From: Chryseobacterium glaciei
Lineage (GTDB): Bacteria; Bacteroidota; Bacteroidia; Flavobacteriales; Weeksellaceae
Direction: 5' to 3'
NCBI RefSeq assembly: GCF_001648155.1
Contig: NZ_CP015199.1
Location: 3,233,001 to 3,297,000 of the forward strand
DNA: 64,000 nucleotides
Part shown: one piece after another, positions 49,382-58,315 of the stretch
How the letters are laid out: each line of letters begins with the position of its first letter
How positions within the stretch are numbered: position 1 is the first letter of the stretch
The notes under the pieces: generated by a model
The model's database searches: none
Told to the model about the DNA's origin: nothing
Seen by the model: only the letters and a program-made list of their open reading frames with translations
Made by a program: the position numbers and the translations under genes

Positions 49382-49389
49382 TAATTTTG
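49382..49389 (+). promoter_or_regulatory. -7 box upstream of the desulfhydrase gene
   Basis: TAATTTTG fits TAnnTTTG and lies 24 nt before the ATG at 49414. Confidence 0.55.
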
Positions 49390-49413
49390 TTAAAACAATA
49401 TCATTAATAGAGA

Positions 49414-50322
49414 ATGTTATTACAACTCCCAACAGAAAAAATCCCCATTCAGGAAATTCCCATCAATAAAAACATAAAACTTTTCATTAAAAGAGAAGAC
49501 CTTGTTCATCCTCAGATTTCAGGAAATAAATATTGGAAACTTTTCCACAATATCAATAATTATGTAAATCAAAATCCTGAAAAACCTTATATCATAACCT
49601 TTGGCGGAGCATTTTCAAACCATATTTCTGCGGTTTCTGCTGTCGGAAATTTAACGGGAATTCCAACTTTGGGAATTATTAGGGGAGAAGAATTAAAAGA
49701 TAAATGGCGTGACAATCCAACTTTAGTTTTCGCAAAAAGAAACGGAATGAATTTAAAATTCATCACCCGAGAAGAATACCGAAATAAAGAAAAATTATCA
49801 GAATTTTTACAACATGAATTTCCTGAAGCACTGATCGTTCCAGAAGGCGGAACCAATGAAGATGCTGTACAGGGTGTAAAAATGATGCTGAATAACGAAA
49901 CAAAAGATTTTGATTATCTTTGCACCGCAGTTGGAACCGGAGGTACGATTGCCGGGATTTCCAAATTTTGTAAAGAGAATCAGAAAGTTATAGGTTTTAA
50001 GGTAGTTGACGATTCTTCTTTGGAAAATAAAATTTCAGAATTAACCTTAAAAAGAAATTTCAATCTAATAGATTCAAGTTTTGGAGGTTATGGTAAAATA
50101 AAAGATGAAAACATCCGTTTTATCAATGATTTCAAGGAGAAATACGGAATTCCGTTAGAACCGATATATACAGGAAAAATGATGCAGAAGGTTTTTGAAC
50201 TGATTGATGAAGAATATTTTCCTGAAAACAGCAAGATCTTGTGCTTCCACACGGGTGGATTACAGGGTGTTGAAGGAGCAAATTTGCTCTTAGAAAAACA
50301 GAATAGAAATTTAATTATATAA
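49414..50322 (+). CDS. 1-Aminocyclopropane-1-carboxylate deaminase / D-cysteine desulfhydrase family enzyme
   Basis: The 302-residue PLP enzyme is of the tryptophan-synthase-beta fold. The PLP lysine is Lys39 in HPQISGNKYWKL, followed by TFGGAFSNHISAVSAVG, VPEGGTNEDAVQGV and CTAVGTGGTIAGI (phosphate cup). The family contains both D-cysteine desulfhydrases and ACC deaminases; desulfhydrase activity on D-Cys is more common in bacteria of this kind, but it cannot be decided here. Confidence 0.88.
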   Translation: MLLQLPTEKIPIQEIPINKNIKLFIKREDLVHPQISGNKYWKLFHNINNYVNQNPEKPYIITFGGAFSNHISAVSAVGNLTGIPTLGIIRGEELKDKWRDNPTLVFAKRNGMNLKFITREEYRNKEKLSEFLQHEFPEALIVPEGGTNEDAVQGVKMMLNNETKDFDYLCTAVGTGGTIAGISKFCKENQKVIGFKVVDDSSLENKISELTLKRNFNLIDSSFGGYGKIKDENIRFINDFKEKYGIPLEPIYTGKMMQKVFELIDEEYFPENSKILCFHTGGLQGVEGANLLLEKQNRNLII

Positions 50323-50338
50323 AGTAAAATTGAAAAAC

Positions 50339-51397
50339 ATGAAAAGACTTTTCTTACTAATAAGCCTTTTAGTTTTATCAAAATTCTCGGCTCAGACTTG
50401 GGCTACTGAAGACCAATACATCCAAAAATTCGCTCAATATGCAGTGGAAGAGATGGAAAAGTATAAAATTCCTGCTTCTATCACGCTTGCTCAGGGACTT
50501 CTTGAGACTGGTGGTGGACAAAGCAGATTGGCTCAAGAAGGTAAAAATCACTTCGGAATAAAATGTAAAGAAGACTGGACGGGGAAAACTATGAAACATA
50601 CCGATGACGCTCCCAACGAGTGTTTCCGTGTGTATGAAGACCCAAGACAATCTTACGAAGATCACTCGATATTTTTATCAACAAGAAAATATTATACAGG
50701 GCTTTTCAATTTAGATATGAAAGATTATAAAGCGTGGGCATATGGTCTGAAAAAGGCTGGTTATGCAACAAACCCACGATATGCATCTATCTTAATAGGT
50801 AAAATTGAAAGATATAAACTTTATGAATTTGATAATACAAGTTCTAAAGAAGTTTTGTATGCGGTTCTTAAAATGTATCCTGATTTAAAGGATGACAGAA
50901 GTTTCATGGCAAGATTAGAACCTTCAAAATTTGTAAAGAAAGATAAAGATCCTGTTACAGTAAATGTTCCTTACAAGCAAACTTCTTTCGCTCAACAACA
51001 GAAAAGAGTGGAAAGAATCAAGACAAAAGCTGAAATCCTTAATTCAATTTTAATTAAAAGTCATCCAAATGACGGCTTGAAATATATCATTATTCCTGAG
51101 GACACGAATGTTCAGTTTATCGCAAATAAATTCAAAGTAAGCGAAAGCAAACTGACGAAATGGAATGAACTGGAAAGCGATGTTTTAAAGAAAGACGAAA
51201 TTGTTTTCCTTGAATCTAAAAACTCAGATGGAAATACGGCAACTTACAAAGCTCTTTCAGGAGAAGATATGCATGATATTGCTCAAAAATTCGGAATCAA
51301 ATTACATAAATTATATGCAAAAAACAGAATGGATGAAGGTCAGCAACCATCTGCAGGGCAGTTAATTTATCTGATTGACAAAAAACCTAGAAACTAA
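50339..51397 (+). CDS. Exported glucosaminidase (FlgJ-type) with LysM domains
   Basis: The 352-residue protein has a signal peptide (...LSKFSAQ, about 19) and a mannosyl-glycoprotein endo-beta-N-acetylglucosaminidase-type domain at about 25-165: KIPASITLAQGLLETGGGQS with the catalytic Glu, NHFGIKC, and FRVYEDPRQSYEDHSIFL. Two LysM-like modules follow in the C-terminal half (YIIIPEDTNVQFIANKFKVS; YKALSGEDMHDIAQKFGIKL). It should cut peptidoglycan glycan strands during growth or daughter-cell separation. ATG 50339 is used; a TTG at 50330 adds three residues. Confidence 0.9.
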   Translation: MKRLFLLISLLVLSKFSAQTWATEDQYIQKFAQYAVEEMEKYKIPASITLAQGLLETGGGQSRLAQEGKNHFGIKCKEDWTGKTMKHTDDAPNECFRVYEDPRQSYEDHSIFLSTRKYYTGLFNLDMKDYKAWAYGLKKAGYATNPRYASILIGKIERYKLYEFDNTSSKEVLYAVLKMYPDLKDDRSFMARLEPSKFVKKDKDPVTVNVPYKQTSFAQQQKRVERIKTKAEILNSILIKSHPNDGLKYIIIPEDTNVQFIANKFKVSESKLTKWNELESDVLKKDEIVFLESKNSDGNTATYKALSGEDMHDIAQKFGIKLHKLYAKNRMDEGQQPSAGQLIYLIDKKPRN

Positions 51398-51406
51398 TTT
51401 TTTGTT

Positions 51407-51456
51407 GATAGTTTATAGTTGTTGGTTGTCGGTTAAACCAGCAACTACAAACTATC
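51407..51456. repeat. Inverted repeat upstream of hemL
   Basis: Arms GATAGTTTATAGTTGTTGG (51407-51425) and CCAGCAACTACAAACTATC (51438-51456) pair along 19 bp with two G-T pairs. It ends 15 nt before the hemL ATG and could fold in the mRNA leader. Confidence 0.75.
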
Positions 51457-51471
51457 AGCCAACAACTACAT

Positions 51472-52755
51472 ATGAAATATCAAAGAAGTTCAGCTTTATT
51501 CGATGAAGCTTACAAATACATTCCGGGAGGAGTAAATTCTCCTGTTCGTGCATTCAAATCTGTGGGTGGCGTTCCTGTTTTTATGAAGTCTGCAAAAGGG
51601 GCTTACCTTACAGATGCTGATGACAATACTTATATCGATTACATCAATTCTTGGGGACCGGCTATTTTAGGCCACACTCATCCAGAAGTGTTGGAAGAAT
51701 TAAAAATTCAGGCAGAGAAAGGTTTTTCTTTCGGTGCTCCGACAGAATTGGAAACTGAAATTGCAAAATTCATCGTAGATAATGTTCCAAATATTGACCA
51801 GATCAGAATGGTTTCTTCAGGAACAGAAGCTTGTATGAGCGCGGTAAGATTGGCAAGAGGGTTTACAGGAAGAGATAAAATTGTGAAATTTGAGGGCTGT
51901 TATCACGGTCATTCAGATTCATTTTTGATTAAAGCGGGAAGTGGTGCTGCTACTTTTGGAAACCCGAATTCTCCAGGAGTGACAGAAGGAACGGCAAAAG
52001 ATACTTTGTTGGCAAAATATAATGATTTTGAGCAGGTTCAGGATTTATTCAGACATAATCAAGGTCAAATTGCAGCCGTAATTATCGAACCTGTTGCCGG
52101 AAATATGGGTTGCGTTCTTCCTGAAAATGATTTCCTTCAAAATTTGAGAAAGATCTGCGACGAAAACGGGGCTTTATTGATTTTTGATGAAGTAATGACA
52201 GGTTTCAGATTGGCTTTCGGAGGAGCTCAGGAATTATATAATGTGAAAGCAGATTTGGTTACTTATGGAAAGGTAATCGGAGGTGGACTTCCGGTTGGTG
52301 CTTTTGCAGGAAGAAACGAAATTATGGATCATTTAGCTCCAAAAGGCGGAGTTTATCAGGCTGGAACGTTAAGCGGAAATCCTTTGGCAATGAGAGCGGG
52401 TCTAAAAACGCTTCAACTAATTAAAAATGATGAAAATTTCTTCAGTAATCTTAATAAAACAACTGAAACTTTAGATTTTGAGATTGGAAAAATTTTAAAT
52501 GAAAAAGGAATCGCTCATAAAATCAACAGAAAAGGTTCAATGATGTCTGTTTTCTTTCATATTAATAGAGTTTCTAATTTTGATGAAGCGCAGGAAGCAA
52601 ACCATTCATTATTCAATAATTTTTTCCATCAAATGTTGACAAACGGAATATATCTTCCTCCAAGTGGATATGAAACCTATTTCATCAGTGATGCAATTAA
52701 GGATAAAGAAATTGATATGACGCTTGAAGCAGTCAGAAAATTTGATTTTTCTTAA
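51472..52755 (+). CDS. hemL: Glutamate-1-semialdehyde 2,1-aminomutase
   Basis: The 427-residue PLP enzyme makes 5-aminolevulinate from glutamate-1-semialdehyde in the C5 route to heme. It has the family start [16 protein letters not shown], the active-site Lys267 in [16 protein letters not shown], and [16 protein letters not shown] and FDEVMTGFR. The length is normal. It is followed by a terminator-like hairpin. Confidence 0.95.
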   Translation: MKYQRSSALFDEAYKYIPGGVNSPVRAFKSVGGVPVFMKSAKGAYLTDADDNTYIDYINSWGPAILGHTHPEVLEELKIQAEKGFSFGAPTELETEIAKFIVDNVPNIDQIRMVSSGTEACMSAVRLARGFTGRDKIVKFEGCYHGHSDSFLIKAGSGAATFGNPNSPGVTEGTAKDTLLAKYNDFEQVQDLFRHNQGQIAAVIIEPVAGNMGCVLPENDFLQNLRKICDENGALLIFDEVMTGFRLAFGGAQELYNVKADLVTYGKVIGGGLPVGAFAGRNEIMDHLAPKGGVYQAGTLSGNPLAMRAGLKTLQLIKNDENFFSNLNKTTETLDFEIGKILNEKGIAHKINRKGSMMSVFFHINRVSNFDEAQEANHSLFNNFFHQMLTNGIYLPPSGYETYFISDAIKDKEIDMTLEAVRKFDFS

Positions 52756-52776
52756 AGCTAAAAAGATAAATTATAC

Positions 52777-52808
52777 AAAGGATGAGGTTTAAAACTTCGT
52801 CCTTTTTT
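52777..52808 (+). terminator. hemL terminator
   Basis: Stem AAAGGATGAGGT / ACTTCGTCCTTT (wobble pairs) with a short loop and six T. Confidence 0.75.
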
Positions 52809-53008
52809 ATTTTGATTAAAACACAAATACCACGAATATTTTGCACAAATAAAACACAATCATCTGTGTAAATCTGAGAAATCTGTGGGAGAAAAAAACA
52901 TTCCGTAGGAATCTAGACTATGTTATCAATAAAGATATTGAGATCCTTTCAGGATGACAAAGATGCTGTTTTATGTGATTAAAAATAATTTGTGTTAAGA
53001 ATTTTCAA

Positions 53009-53070
53009 TAAATCATACAAGCAATACAATAAACCATACACTTCCATCATTTCAGTTCTTTTTAAATTTG
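53009..53070 (+). promoter_or_regulatory. Promoter of amidohydrolase 1: two TAAnnnATAC sites and a -7 box
   Basis: TAAATCATAC (53009-53018) and TAAACCATAC (53030-53039) are direct repeats with 21-bp spacing, inside longer 14-bp repeats CAATAAAYCATACA. The -7 box TAAATTTG is at 53063-53070, so 23 nt separate it from the second site. The same spacing is seen before the second amidohydrolase. Confidence 0.75.
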
Positions 53071-53087
53071 TAATAAATAGATTGGAA

Positions 53088-54416
53088 ATGAACACTTCAA
53101 ACATATCTCGTAAAGATTTTCTTAAAAGCTCAGCGCTGGCAATGGCCGGACTAACTTTAGCTCCCAACATTATGATGGCAAATTCAATTTTTGATAGTCC
53201 AACGATTTCTGCAAAAGGAAAATTAAGCTTAAAAAATGTTCGTCTTGAAACAGGTTTTGAATACGAAGAAGGTGAAGTGATCTCCACGAAAACCGATTTA
53301 TTTTATATCGAAATTGAAAACGGGAAAATCTCAAAAATAGCTCCCAATCAACCGAATGCAAAAGCTGTTGACGCCAAAGGATTTTTAATGCTTCCTGCTT
53401 TTAAAGATATGCATATCCATTTGGATAAAACTTTTTACGGAGACAAATGGCAGGCAGTCCGAAAAAGAACAGGCGGAGTAAAAGGAATGATCGCTCTAGA
53501 GCAAAAAATGCTTCCGGAAATGTTGAAAAACTCAACTTTTAAAGCTGAGAAAATGATTAAATTGTTGCAGTCAAAAGGAACATCTTTCGCCAGAAGCCAT
53601 GTGAATATTGAACCGACTTCAAAATTAGAATCATTAAAAAATCTACAGAAAGCTTTAGACAATAAAAAGAAAACTTTCGGAGCAGAATTGGTGGCTTTTC
53701 CGCAGCATGGTGTTTTTTATACAGATTCAGTTCCGTATTTGAAAGAAGCGGCGAAAATGGATATCGATTTTATTGGTGGAGTAGACCCTTTTACAATTGA
53801 CGGAGCGATAGAAAAAACAATTGATTTTACAGTCCAATTGGCTTTAGACAACAAAAAAGGAATCGATATTCATTTGCATGAAAGTGGCGAATCTGGGTTG
53901 AAAACTGTTGAATATTTAATTGATAAAGTCAATGAGAATCCTGATTTAAAAGGAAAAACATATCTAAGTCATTGTTTTGTTCTGGGGAAATTAGAAAAGC
54001 CAAAACAGGAAGAAATTGCAGAAAAACTTGCCAACGCAAAAATTGGAATTGTATCTACGATTCCTTTTGGAAGCTTAATTATGCCGATTCCTACTTTGTA
54101 CAAATATAATGTTGAGGTCTTAACAGGAAACGACAGCATCGTCGATCATTGGAATACTTTCGGAACAGGAAGCGTATTGCAAAAAGCGAATTTAATGGCG
54201 CAATTGTACGGTCAGTCAACAGAGTTTTTATTATCCAGAAGCTTAAAATTGACAACAGCAAATGTTCTTCCGTTGGATGATAAAGGAGTTCAACAATGGC
54301 CAAAAGTTGGAGACAATGCAGATTTGAGTTTCCTTAATGCAAGTTGTTCAGCAGAAGCTGTTTCAAGAATTTCAAATGTTGAATCTTTGATCCATCAGGG
54401 AAATATTGTATTTTGA
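53088..54416 (+). CDS. Amidohydrolase (cytosine-deaminase-like), predicted exported form
   Basis: The 442-residue protein has an N-terminal SRKDFLKSSALAMAGLTLAP that resembles a Tat-type leader, but with Arg-Lys in place of the twin Arg. Then comes a metal-dependent hydrolase: FKDMHIHLDKTFYG (first metal His pair), FARSHVNIEP, AFPQHGVFY, DIHLHESGE, LSHCFVLG and LTGNDSIVDHW (metal Asp region). The HxHLD pattern is that of cytosine-deaminase-like amidohydrolases; the substrate is unknown. The start is ATG 53088: the -7 box at 53063 excludes the longer frame. A cytoplasmic paralogue lies 1.1 kb downstream. Confidence 0.83.
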   Translation: MNTSNISRKDFLKSSALAMAGLTLAPNIMMANSIFDSPTISAKGKLSLKNVRLETGFEYEEGEVISTKTDLFYIEIENGKISKIAPNQPNAKAVDAKGFLMLPAFKDMHIHLDKTFYGDKWQAVRKRTGGVKGMIALEQKMLPEMLKNSTFKAEKMIKLLQSKGTSFARSHVNIEPTSKLESLKNLQKALDNKKKTFGAELVAFPQHGVFYTDSVPYLKEAAKMDIDFIGGVDPFTIDGAIEKTIDFTVQLALDNKKGIDIHLHESGESGLKTVEYLIDKVNENPDLKGKTYLSHCFVLGKLEKPKQEEIAEKLANAKIGIVSTIPFGSLIMPIPTLYKYNVEVLTGNDSIVDHWNTFGTGSVLQKANLMAQLYGQSTEFLLSRSLKLTTANVLPLDDKGVQQWPKVGDNADLSFLNASCSAEAVSRISNVESLIHQGNIVF

Positions 54417-54444
54417 TTTTTTAAATGTTCTTCAGGATCGGGAG

Positions 54445-54475
54445 GCCTTGTCAAGGTTTTAAACCTTGACAAGGC
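54445..54475. repeat. Perfect 31-nt palindrome
   Basis: 15-bp arms GCCTTGTCAAGGTTT / AAACCTTGACAAGGC around a single T, 28 nt past the amidohydrolase stop. It could act as a terminator but has no T run; it looks like a dispersed palindromic repeat. Confidence 0.85.
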
Positions 54476-54563
54476 TTATTGAAAACATATTATTGTAGAT
54501 TATTAAAATTAGAGTAATAGTTAAAATCTTACCTTGTGTGTAGATCGGAGATTAATTTTATTA

Positions 54564-54571
54564 TATTTTTG
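54564..54571 (+). promoter_or_regulatory. -7 box of the AraC gene promoter
   Basis: TATTTTTG fits TAnnTTTG, 16 nt before the ATG at 54588. No TAAnnnATAC site was seen upstream. Confidence 0.6.
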
Positions 54572-54587
54572 AGAAAAATTACACACA

Positions 54588-55433
54588 ATGAGCCATCAAC
54601 CGGATTATTTTCCCATTTTAGGAATTCATGAATTTGCAGAAAAACAATCGCAGGGTTGTAACTTGTTATTCAATGAATTGTATGGTGAAAGAAGGATTGA
54701 TGAGCCTCATAAACACGATTTTTTTATCATTAATCTTTTCAAAAAAGGAACAGGTTCGCACACGATCGATTTTGTAGAATATCAGGTTGAGGATCATCAG
54801 ATTCATCTGGTTTTTCCGGATCAGGTTCATCAGTGGGTGATTGAAAAAGAGACGATTGGATATCAATTAATGATCAGTCGAGAATGGTATGAAAGTTTTC
54901 TTCCGGCGTTGAGATTTTCGGCTTCCTATTATTTTCAGCATCCTGCTTTTACGGTTTCAGAGGAAATTTACCACTTAATTTTGCATGAATTTAAAACCAT
55001 TCAAAAGGAATTAAATGAAGAAAATACCTTTTGGGAAGTCATTCAAAAAAGAAGTGAATTGATTGGTTTATTGGTGAGTAAATCAGTGGAAGGAGCTTTC
55101 AAAGATTTTGAAGTGTATAATTCTAATCCAATTATTTCTAAATTTTTAAATCTAATTGATATTCATTTTAAAATTGAACGCTCGGTTTCTTTTTATGCCG
55201 AAAAACTGAATATTTCTGCCAATTATTTAAATATTGTCTGTAAGAAAAACCTTAATACATCAGCATCTTCTCTTATTCAGGACAGAATTTTATTGGAAGC
55301 TAAACGTTTATTAAAAGTCTCGGAAATGTCTGTAAAAGATATTGTTTACGATCTCGGATTCTATGATCATGCAAGTTTTTCAAAATTTTTTAAGGCACAA
55401 ACTGGAATGACGCCTTCTCAATTCAAAGAATAA
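54588..55433 (+). CDS. AraC-family transcriptional regulator
   Basis: The 281-residue regulator has an N-terminal cupin-like sensor domain (EPHKHDFFIINLFKKGTGSH, then IHLVFPDQVHQWVIE) and a C-terminal AraC-type double HTH (about 185-281: VSFYAEKLNISANYLNIVCKK, written in two parts here, and VKDIVYDLGFYDHASFSKFFK). The cupin with its His residues may sense a small ligand. It lies between two paralogous amidohydrolase genes whose promoters share a pair of direct repeats, so it is their likely activator. Confidence 0.9.
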   Translation: MSHQPDYFPILGIHEFAEKQSQGCNLLFNELYGERRIDEPHKHDFFIINLFKKGTGSHTIDFVEYQVEDHQIHLVFPDQVHQWVIEKETIGYQLMISREWYESFLPALRFSASYYFQHPAFTVSEEIYHLILHEFKTIQKELNEENTFWEVIQKRSELIGLLVSKSVEGAFKDFEVYNSNPIISKFLNLIDIHFKIERSVSFYAEKLNISANYLNIVCKKNLNTSASSLIQDRILLEAKRLLKVSEMSVKDIVYDLGFYDHASFSKFFKAQTGMTPSQFKE

Positions 55434-55492
55434 TTGATACAAAACAAGACATAATTGATACTCCTGTTTAAGATTTTGCGGATGTAATTTTG
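55431..55492 (+). promoter_or_regulatory. Promoter of amidohydrolase 2: two TAATTGATAC sites and a -7 box
   Basis: Identical TAATTGATAC copies at 55431-55440 and 55452-55461 are 21 bp apart. The -7 box TAATTTTG is at 55485-55492, with 23 nt between. The first copy overlaps the stop codon of the AraC gene. Confidence 0.78.
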
Positions 55493-55511
55493 TAGGACTA
55501 AACTTGGGATC

Positions 55512-56750
55512 ATGCAATTACAAAATCAACCTCTTGCTAAAGGACATTATACGTTGAAAAATGTTCGTTTGGAAACGGATTTCGAATATGATAATGAAGA
55601 AATTATCAAAACAAAAACAGATTTATTCTGTATCGAAATTGAAGGCGGAAAAATAAAATCAATTAAACCAAACAATGCAAATTCTGATGCTGTTGACGCC
55701 AAAGGAAAGCTGATGCTTCCTGCCTTCAGAGATATGCATGTTCATTTGGATAAAACATGGTACGGACTGCCGTGGCAAACACTTTCACCCAAAAAGAAAA
55801 CGGTAAAAGATATGATTTCTTACGAACAGGAAATTATTCCGGAACTGTTGAAAACCTCGGTAGAAAGGGCAGAACAATTAATTGATCTGTTGCAAAGTTA
55901 CGGAACCAATTATGTGAGAACGCATTTCAATATTGATCCGACTTCGGGTTTACAATCGTTAGAAAATCTGGAGAAAGCTTTAGAGAATAAAAAGAATTCT
56001 TTCGGTGCAGAATTGGTGGCTTTTCCGCAACATGGTTTGTATTATACGGATTCTGTTCCTTTGATGAAAGAGGTGGCAAAATTACCGCATGTAGGTTTTA
56101 TTGGAGGACTTGATCCTTTGAGTATCGACAGAAGTATTGAAAAAGTACTTGATTTTACAGTGCAATTAGCCTTAGACAATAATAAAGGAATTGATATTCA
56201 TTTACATGAAGTTGGTGAATCGGGGATGAAAACGATTAATTATTTAATTGATAAATCGATTGAAAATCCCAAGCTTCAAGGAAAAACTTTCGTAAGTCAC
56301 GCTTTTGCTTTAGCTCATTTAAATCAAAAAGAAACAGAACAAATCGCAGAAAGATTGGCTTCTGCAAAGGTTGGAATAGCTTCATCTGTTCCATTCACCG
56401 GAAAAGTAATGCCTATTCCGACGTTGAAAAAATATGGAGTGGAAGTTTTGATCGGAAATGATAACGTTCAGGATTACTGGAGTACTTTCGGATCGGGAAA
56501 TATGCTTCAAAAAGCAAATTTAATTGCCGAATTATACGGATATGCAACGGAATTTCAACTATCAAGAACATTGCAGTTTGCGACGCAAAATATTCTCCCG
56601 TTAGATGATAAAGGAAATCAACAATGGCCAAAAGCTGGTGATAAAGCAAATATTATCTTGGTTGATGCAAGCTGTTCTGCAGAAGCTGTTTCAAGAATGT
56701 CTAGCGTTGAAGCTTTAATGAATAATGGTAATTTATTTTGGAAGAAATAA
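55512..56750 (+). CDS. Amidohydrolase (cytosine-deaminase-like), cytoplasmic paralogue
   Basis: The 412-residue protein is a close paralogue of the 53088 product: LKNVRLETDFEYD, FRDMHVHLDKTWYG, YVRTHFNIDP, AFPQHGLYY, DIHLHEVGE, VSHAFALAHL and LIGNDNVQDYW align without large gaps. It lacks the N-terminal leader, so it acts in the cytoplasm. The metal ligands are kept, so both copies should be active. The substrate is unknown; the pair may handle one compound on both sides of the inner membrane. Confidence 0.85.
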   Translation: MQLQNQPLAKGHYTLKNVRLETDFEYDNEEIIKTKTDLFCIEIEGGKIKSIKPNNANSDAVDAKGKLMLPAFRDMHVHLDKTWYGLPWQTLSPKKKTVKDMISYEQEIIPELLKTSVERAEQLIDLLQSYGTNYVRTHFNIDPTSGLQSLENLEKALENKKNSFGAELVAFPQHGLYYTDSVPLMKEVAKLPHVGFIGGLDPLSIDRSIEKVLDFTVQLALDNNKGIDIHLHEVGESGMKTINYLIDKSIENPKLQGKTFVSHAFALAHLNQKETEQIAERLASAKVGIASSVPFTGKVMPIPTLKKYGVEVLIGNDNVQDYWSTFGSGNMLQKANLIAELYGYATEFQLSRTLQFATQNILPLDDKGNQQWPKAGDKANIILVDASCSAEAVSRMSSVEALMNNGNLFWKK

Positions 56751-56797
56751 GATTACTTTAAGATCTAATATATTTTTTAATCCTTGTTTTTATAATG

Positions 56798-56834
56798 AAA
56801 CACCCTCGAAAAGCAATTTCCGAGGGCGTTTTTT
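56798..56834. terminator. Bidirectional terminator
   Basis: Stem AAACACCCTCG / CGAGGGCGTTT (one mismatch) between converging genes, with T runs on the plus strand. Confidence 0.8.
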
Positions 56835-56856
56835 ATTTGTTATTTTATATTTAAAT

Positions 56857-58020
56857 CTAAAGAGAAGACCAGCCTCCTGTAGCCCAAGTCGGCGTTAAAA
56901 TTCCGTTTCCGGCTCCTGTTGCGTCTGATTTTTCAACAAAAGTAGTATCTACGATCGGTACTGTTGCTCCGGTAGTAGATTTTAGAGAAACTTTAGTTGT
57001 AGTGGTATTAAACAAAGCTCCGGTGATTTTTTTGTGACCGTTAAAATTGGCTACAGAAGCGTCACTTTCAATATTTACACCTGTTGTCCAGTTTGAAAGG
57101 ACTAAATTATTAAGAACTGCGTAAGTTCCAAGTTTTAATTTTATGGCATCCGCTTCTCCGGAAGTACCTCCGATGAAAGTAACATTTTTGATGGTCGGAT
57201 TAGATCTTGGCGTTGCATCCGGATTGGTCGCGTTATTACTTCCTTTGATTCCTGTATTTCCGGTTCCGTTGGCTCTTCTTTTTGTGTAGATTCCGGTTGC
57301 GGTTCCATTCCAGCCGTCTGTCCATTCAAAAGCATCGTCTTCATTACCCAAAGAAACGATGTTAGAAAGATTTACTGTCCCTCCATAAATTTGAATACCG
57401 TCGTCCGAACCATTAAGCAAAGCGATATTGTTTACTACCGTTGCATTACCAACACCGAATAAAGACAGTCCGTTGAATTCTGTAGTACCAGTGAAAACAG
57501 CTCCGGCATATTCAATTCTTACATAGGATAAAGATCCGGAATTATCGGTTGCTAATGTTCCTCCATACGTTGCATTTCCTAATTCGGATGTTGCAGTTGT
57601 TCCTGTATTGATTGGCGCTTTACCGCAAATAACGATTCCGCCCCAGCTTCCCGGAGTAGCAGCACTTGAGGTGAATAAAACCGGAGATCCTGCGGTTCCG
57701 TTTGCAAAGAGCTGACCGCCCTGTTCAACGGTAACATAACAAGAAGCTCCACTTATGGCAACAATTCTTGTTCCGGCAGGAATTACAAGTTTTCCGCCAT
57801 CTTTAATAATGACAGATCCTGTTAATTTATATACTTTGGTTGGGTCTAACGTTACCGTTTGCCCGCTTGGAACTTCACCTTTGAAATTATTGGTGTCTAC
57901 AGCAATTCCTACAGGAGTTATTGTTGGAGTTTCATCATCATCTTTACTGCAAGAATATATCGTAAATGTAGTACTGATGAATAAAGCTGCGGCAATTAAT
58001 TTTAAGTGATTCCTTTTCAT
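56857..58020 (-). CDS. Beta-helix-like surface lipoprotein 2
   Basis: The 387-residue lipoprotein (leader to TIYSC, Cys24) starts its mature part DDDETPTITPVG and has the sequence VTLDPTKVYKLTGSVIIKDG, then GGKLVIPAGTRI and repeated beta units (EFNGLSLFGVGNATVVNNIA, DGIQIYGGTVNLSNIVSLG, EDDAFEWTDG). It is probably a right-handed parallel beta-helix. It is paralogous to the 58316 product over its full length. It is third in line behind the TonB receptor gene, but a terminator lies in between. Function unknown. Confidence 0.78.
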   Translation of the reverse strand: MKRNHLKLIAAALFISTTFTIYSCSKDDDETPTITPVGIAVDTNNFKGEVPSGQTVTLDPTKVYKLTGSVIIKDGGKLVIPAGTRIVAISGASCYVTVEQGGQLFANGTAGSPVLFTSSAATPGSWGGIVICGKAPINTGTTATSELGNATYGGTLATDNSGSLSYVRIEYAGAVFTGTTEFNGLSLFGVGNATVVNNIALLNGSDDGIQIYGGTVNLSNIVSLGNEDDAFEWTDGWNGTATGIYTKRRANGTGNTGIKGSNNATNPDATPRSNPTIKNVTFIGGTSGEADAIKLKLGTYAVLNNLVLSNWTTGVNIESDASVANFNGHKKITGALFNTTTTKVSLKSTTGATVPIVDTTFVEKSDATGAGNGILTPTWATGGWSSL

Positions 58021-58315
58021 ATATTTTTAGATTTTGTACTGATCTTTTATTTAATTATAATCTTCGTTAGCCTTAATTCTTTCGAAAGTGATAGTTTTTA
58101 AAACTTTAAAGATTTAATGCTCAAATATAAGAATAAGCAATTAAAAACTCGAAATTATAACTTTTCAATTTATTTTCCGAATGTAAATTTAAAGTTGTTG
58201 ATAATTTATTATAATTTAAATTTTTAATAGAATTTCAATAATAAAAAAATACCCTTGGGAAAAATATTTTCCCAAGGGTATTTGAATTTGATATGAAGAA
58301 ACTAATTACTATTTT
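58021..58315. other. 295-bp gap between the two paralogous lipoprotein genes
   Basis: AT-rich; it holds the terminator at 58247-58283 and, presumably, the promoter of the 56857 gene. No TTAAC-type repeats were seen. Confidence 0.5.
58247..58283 (-). terminator. Terminator of the TonB receptor-lipoprotein operon
   Basis: 17-bp arms AAATACCCTTGGGAAAA / TTTTCCCAAGGGTATTT, followed by T-rich sequence on the minus strand. Confidence 0.88.

Larger units (their letters stand above)
52756..53087. other. 332-bp non-coding region before the first amidohydrolase
   Basis: It contains the hemL terminator (52777-52808), a repeat with CACAAAT...ATCTGTGTAAATCTGAGAAATC in pieces, the CATTCCGTAGGAATCTAGA repeat at 52899-52918 with a partly inverted partner GAGATCCTTTCAGGATGAC at 52939-52957, and the paired regulator sites and -7 box described separately. 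Confidence 0.65.

Noticed and set aside
52992..53087. Longer start of amidohydrolase 1 at 52992
   Set aside because: It would place the -7 box and the paired regulator sites inside the coding region and add residues unlike a leader.
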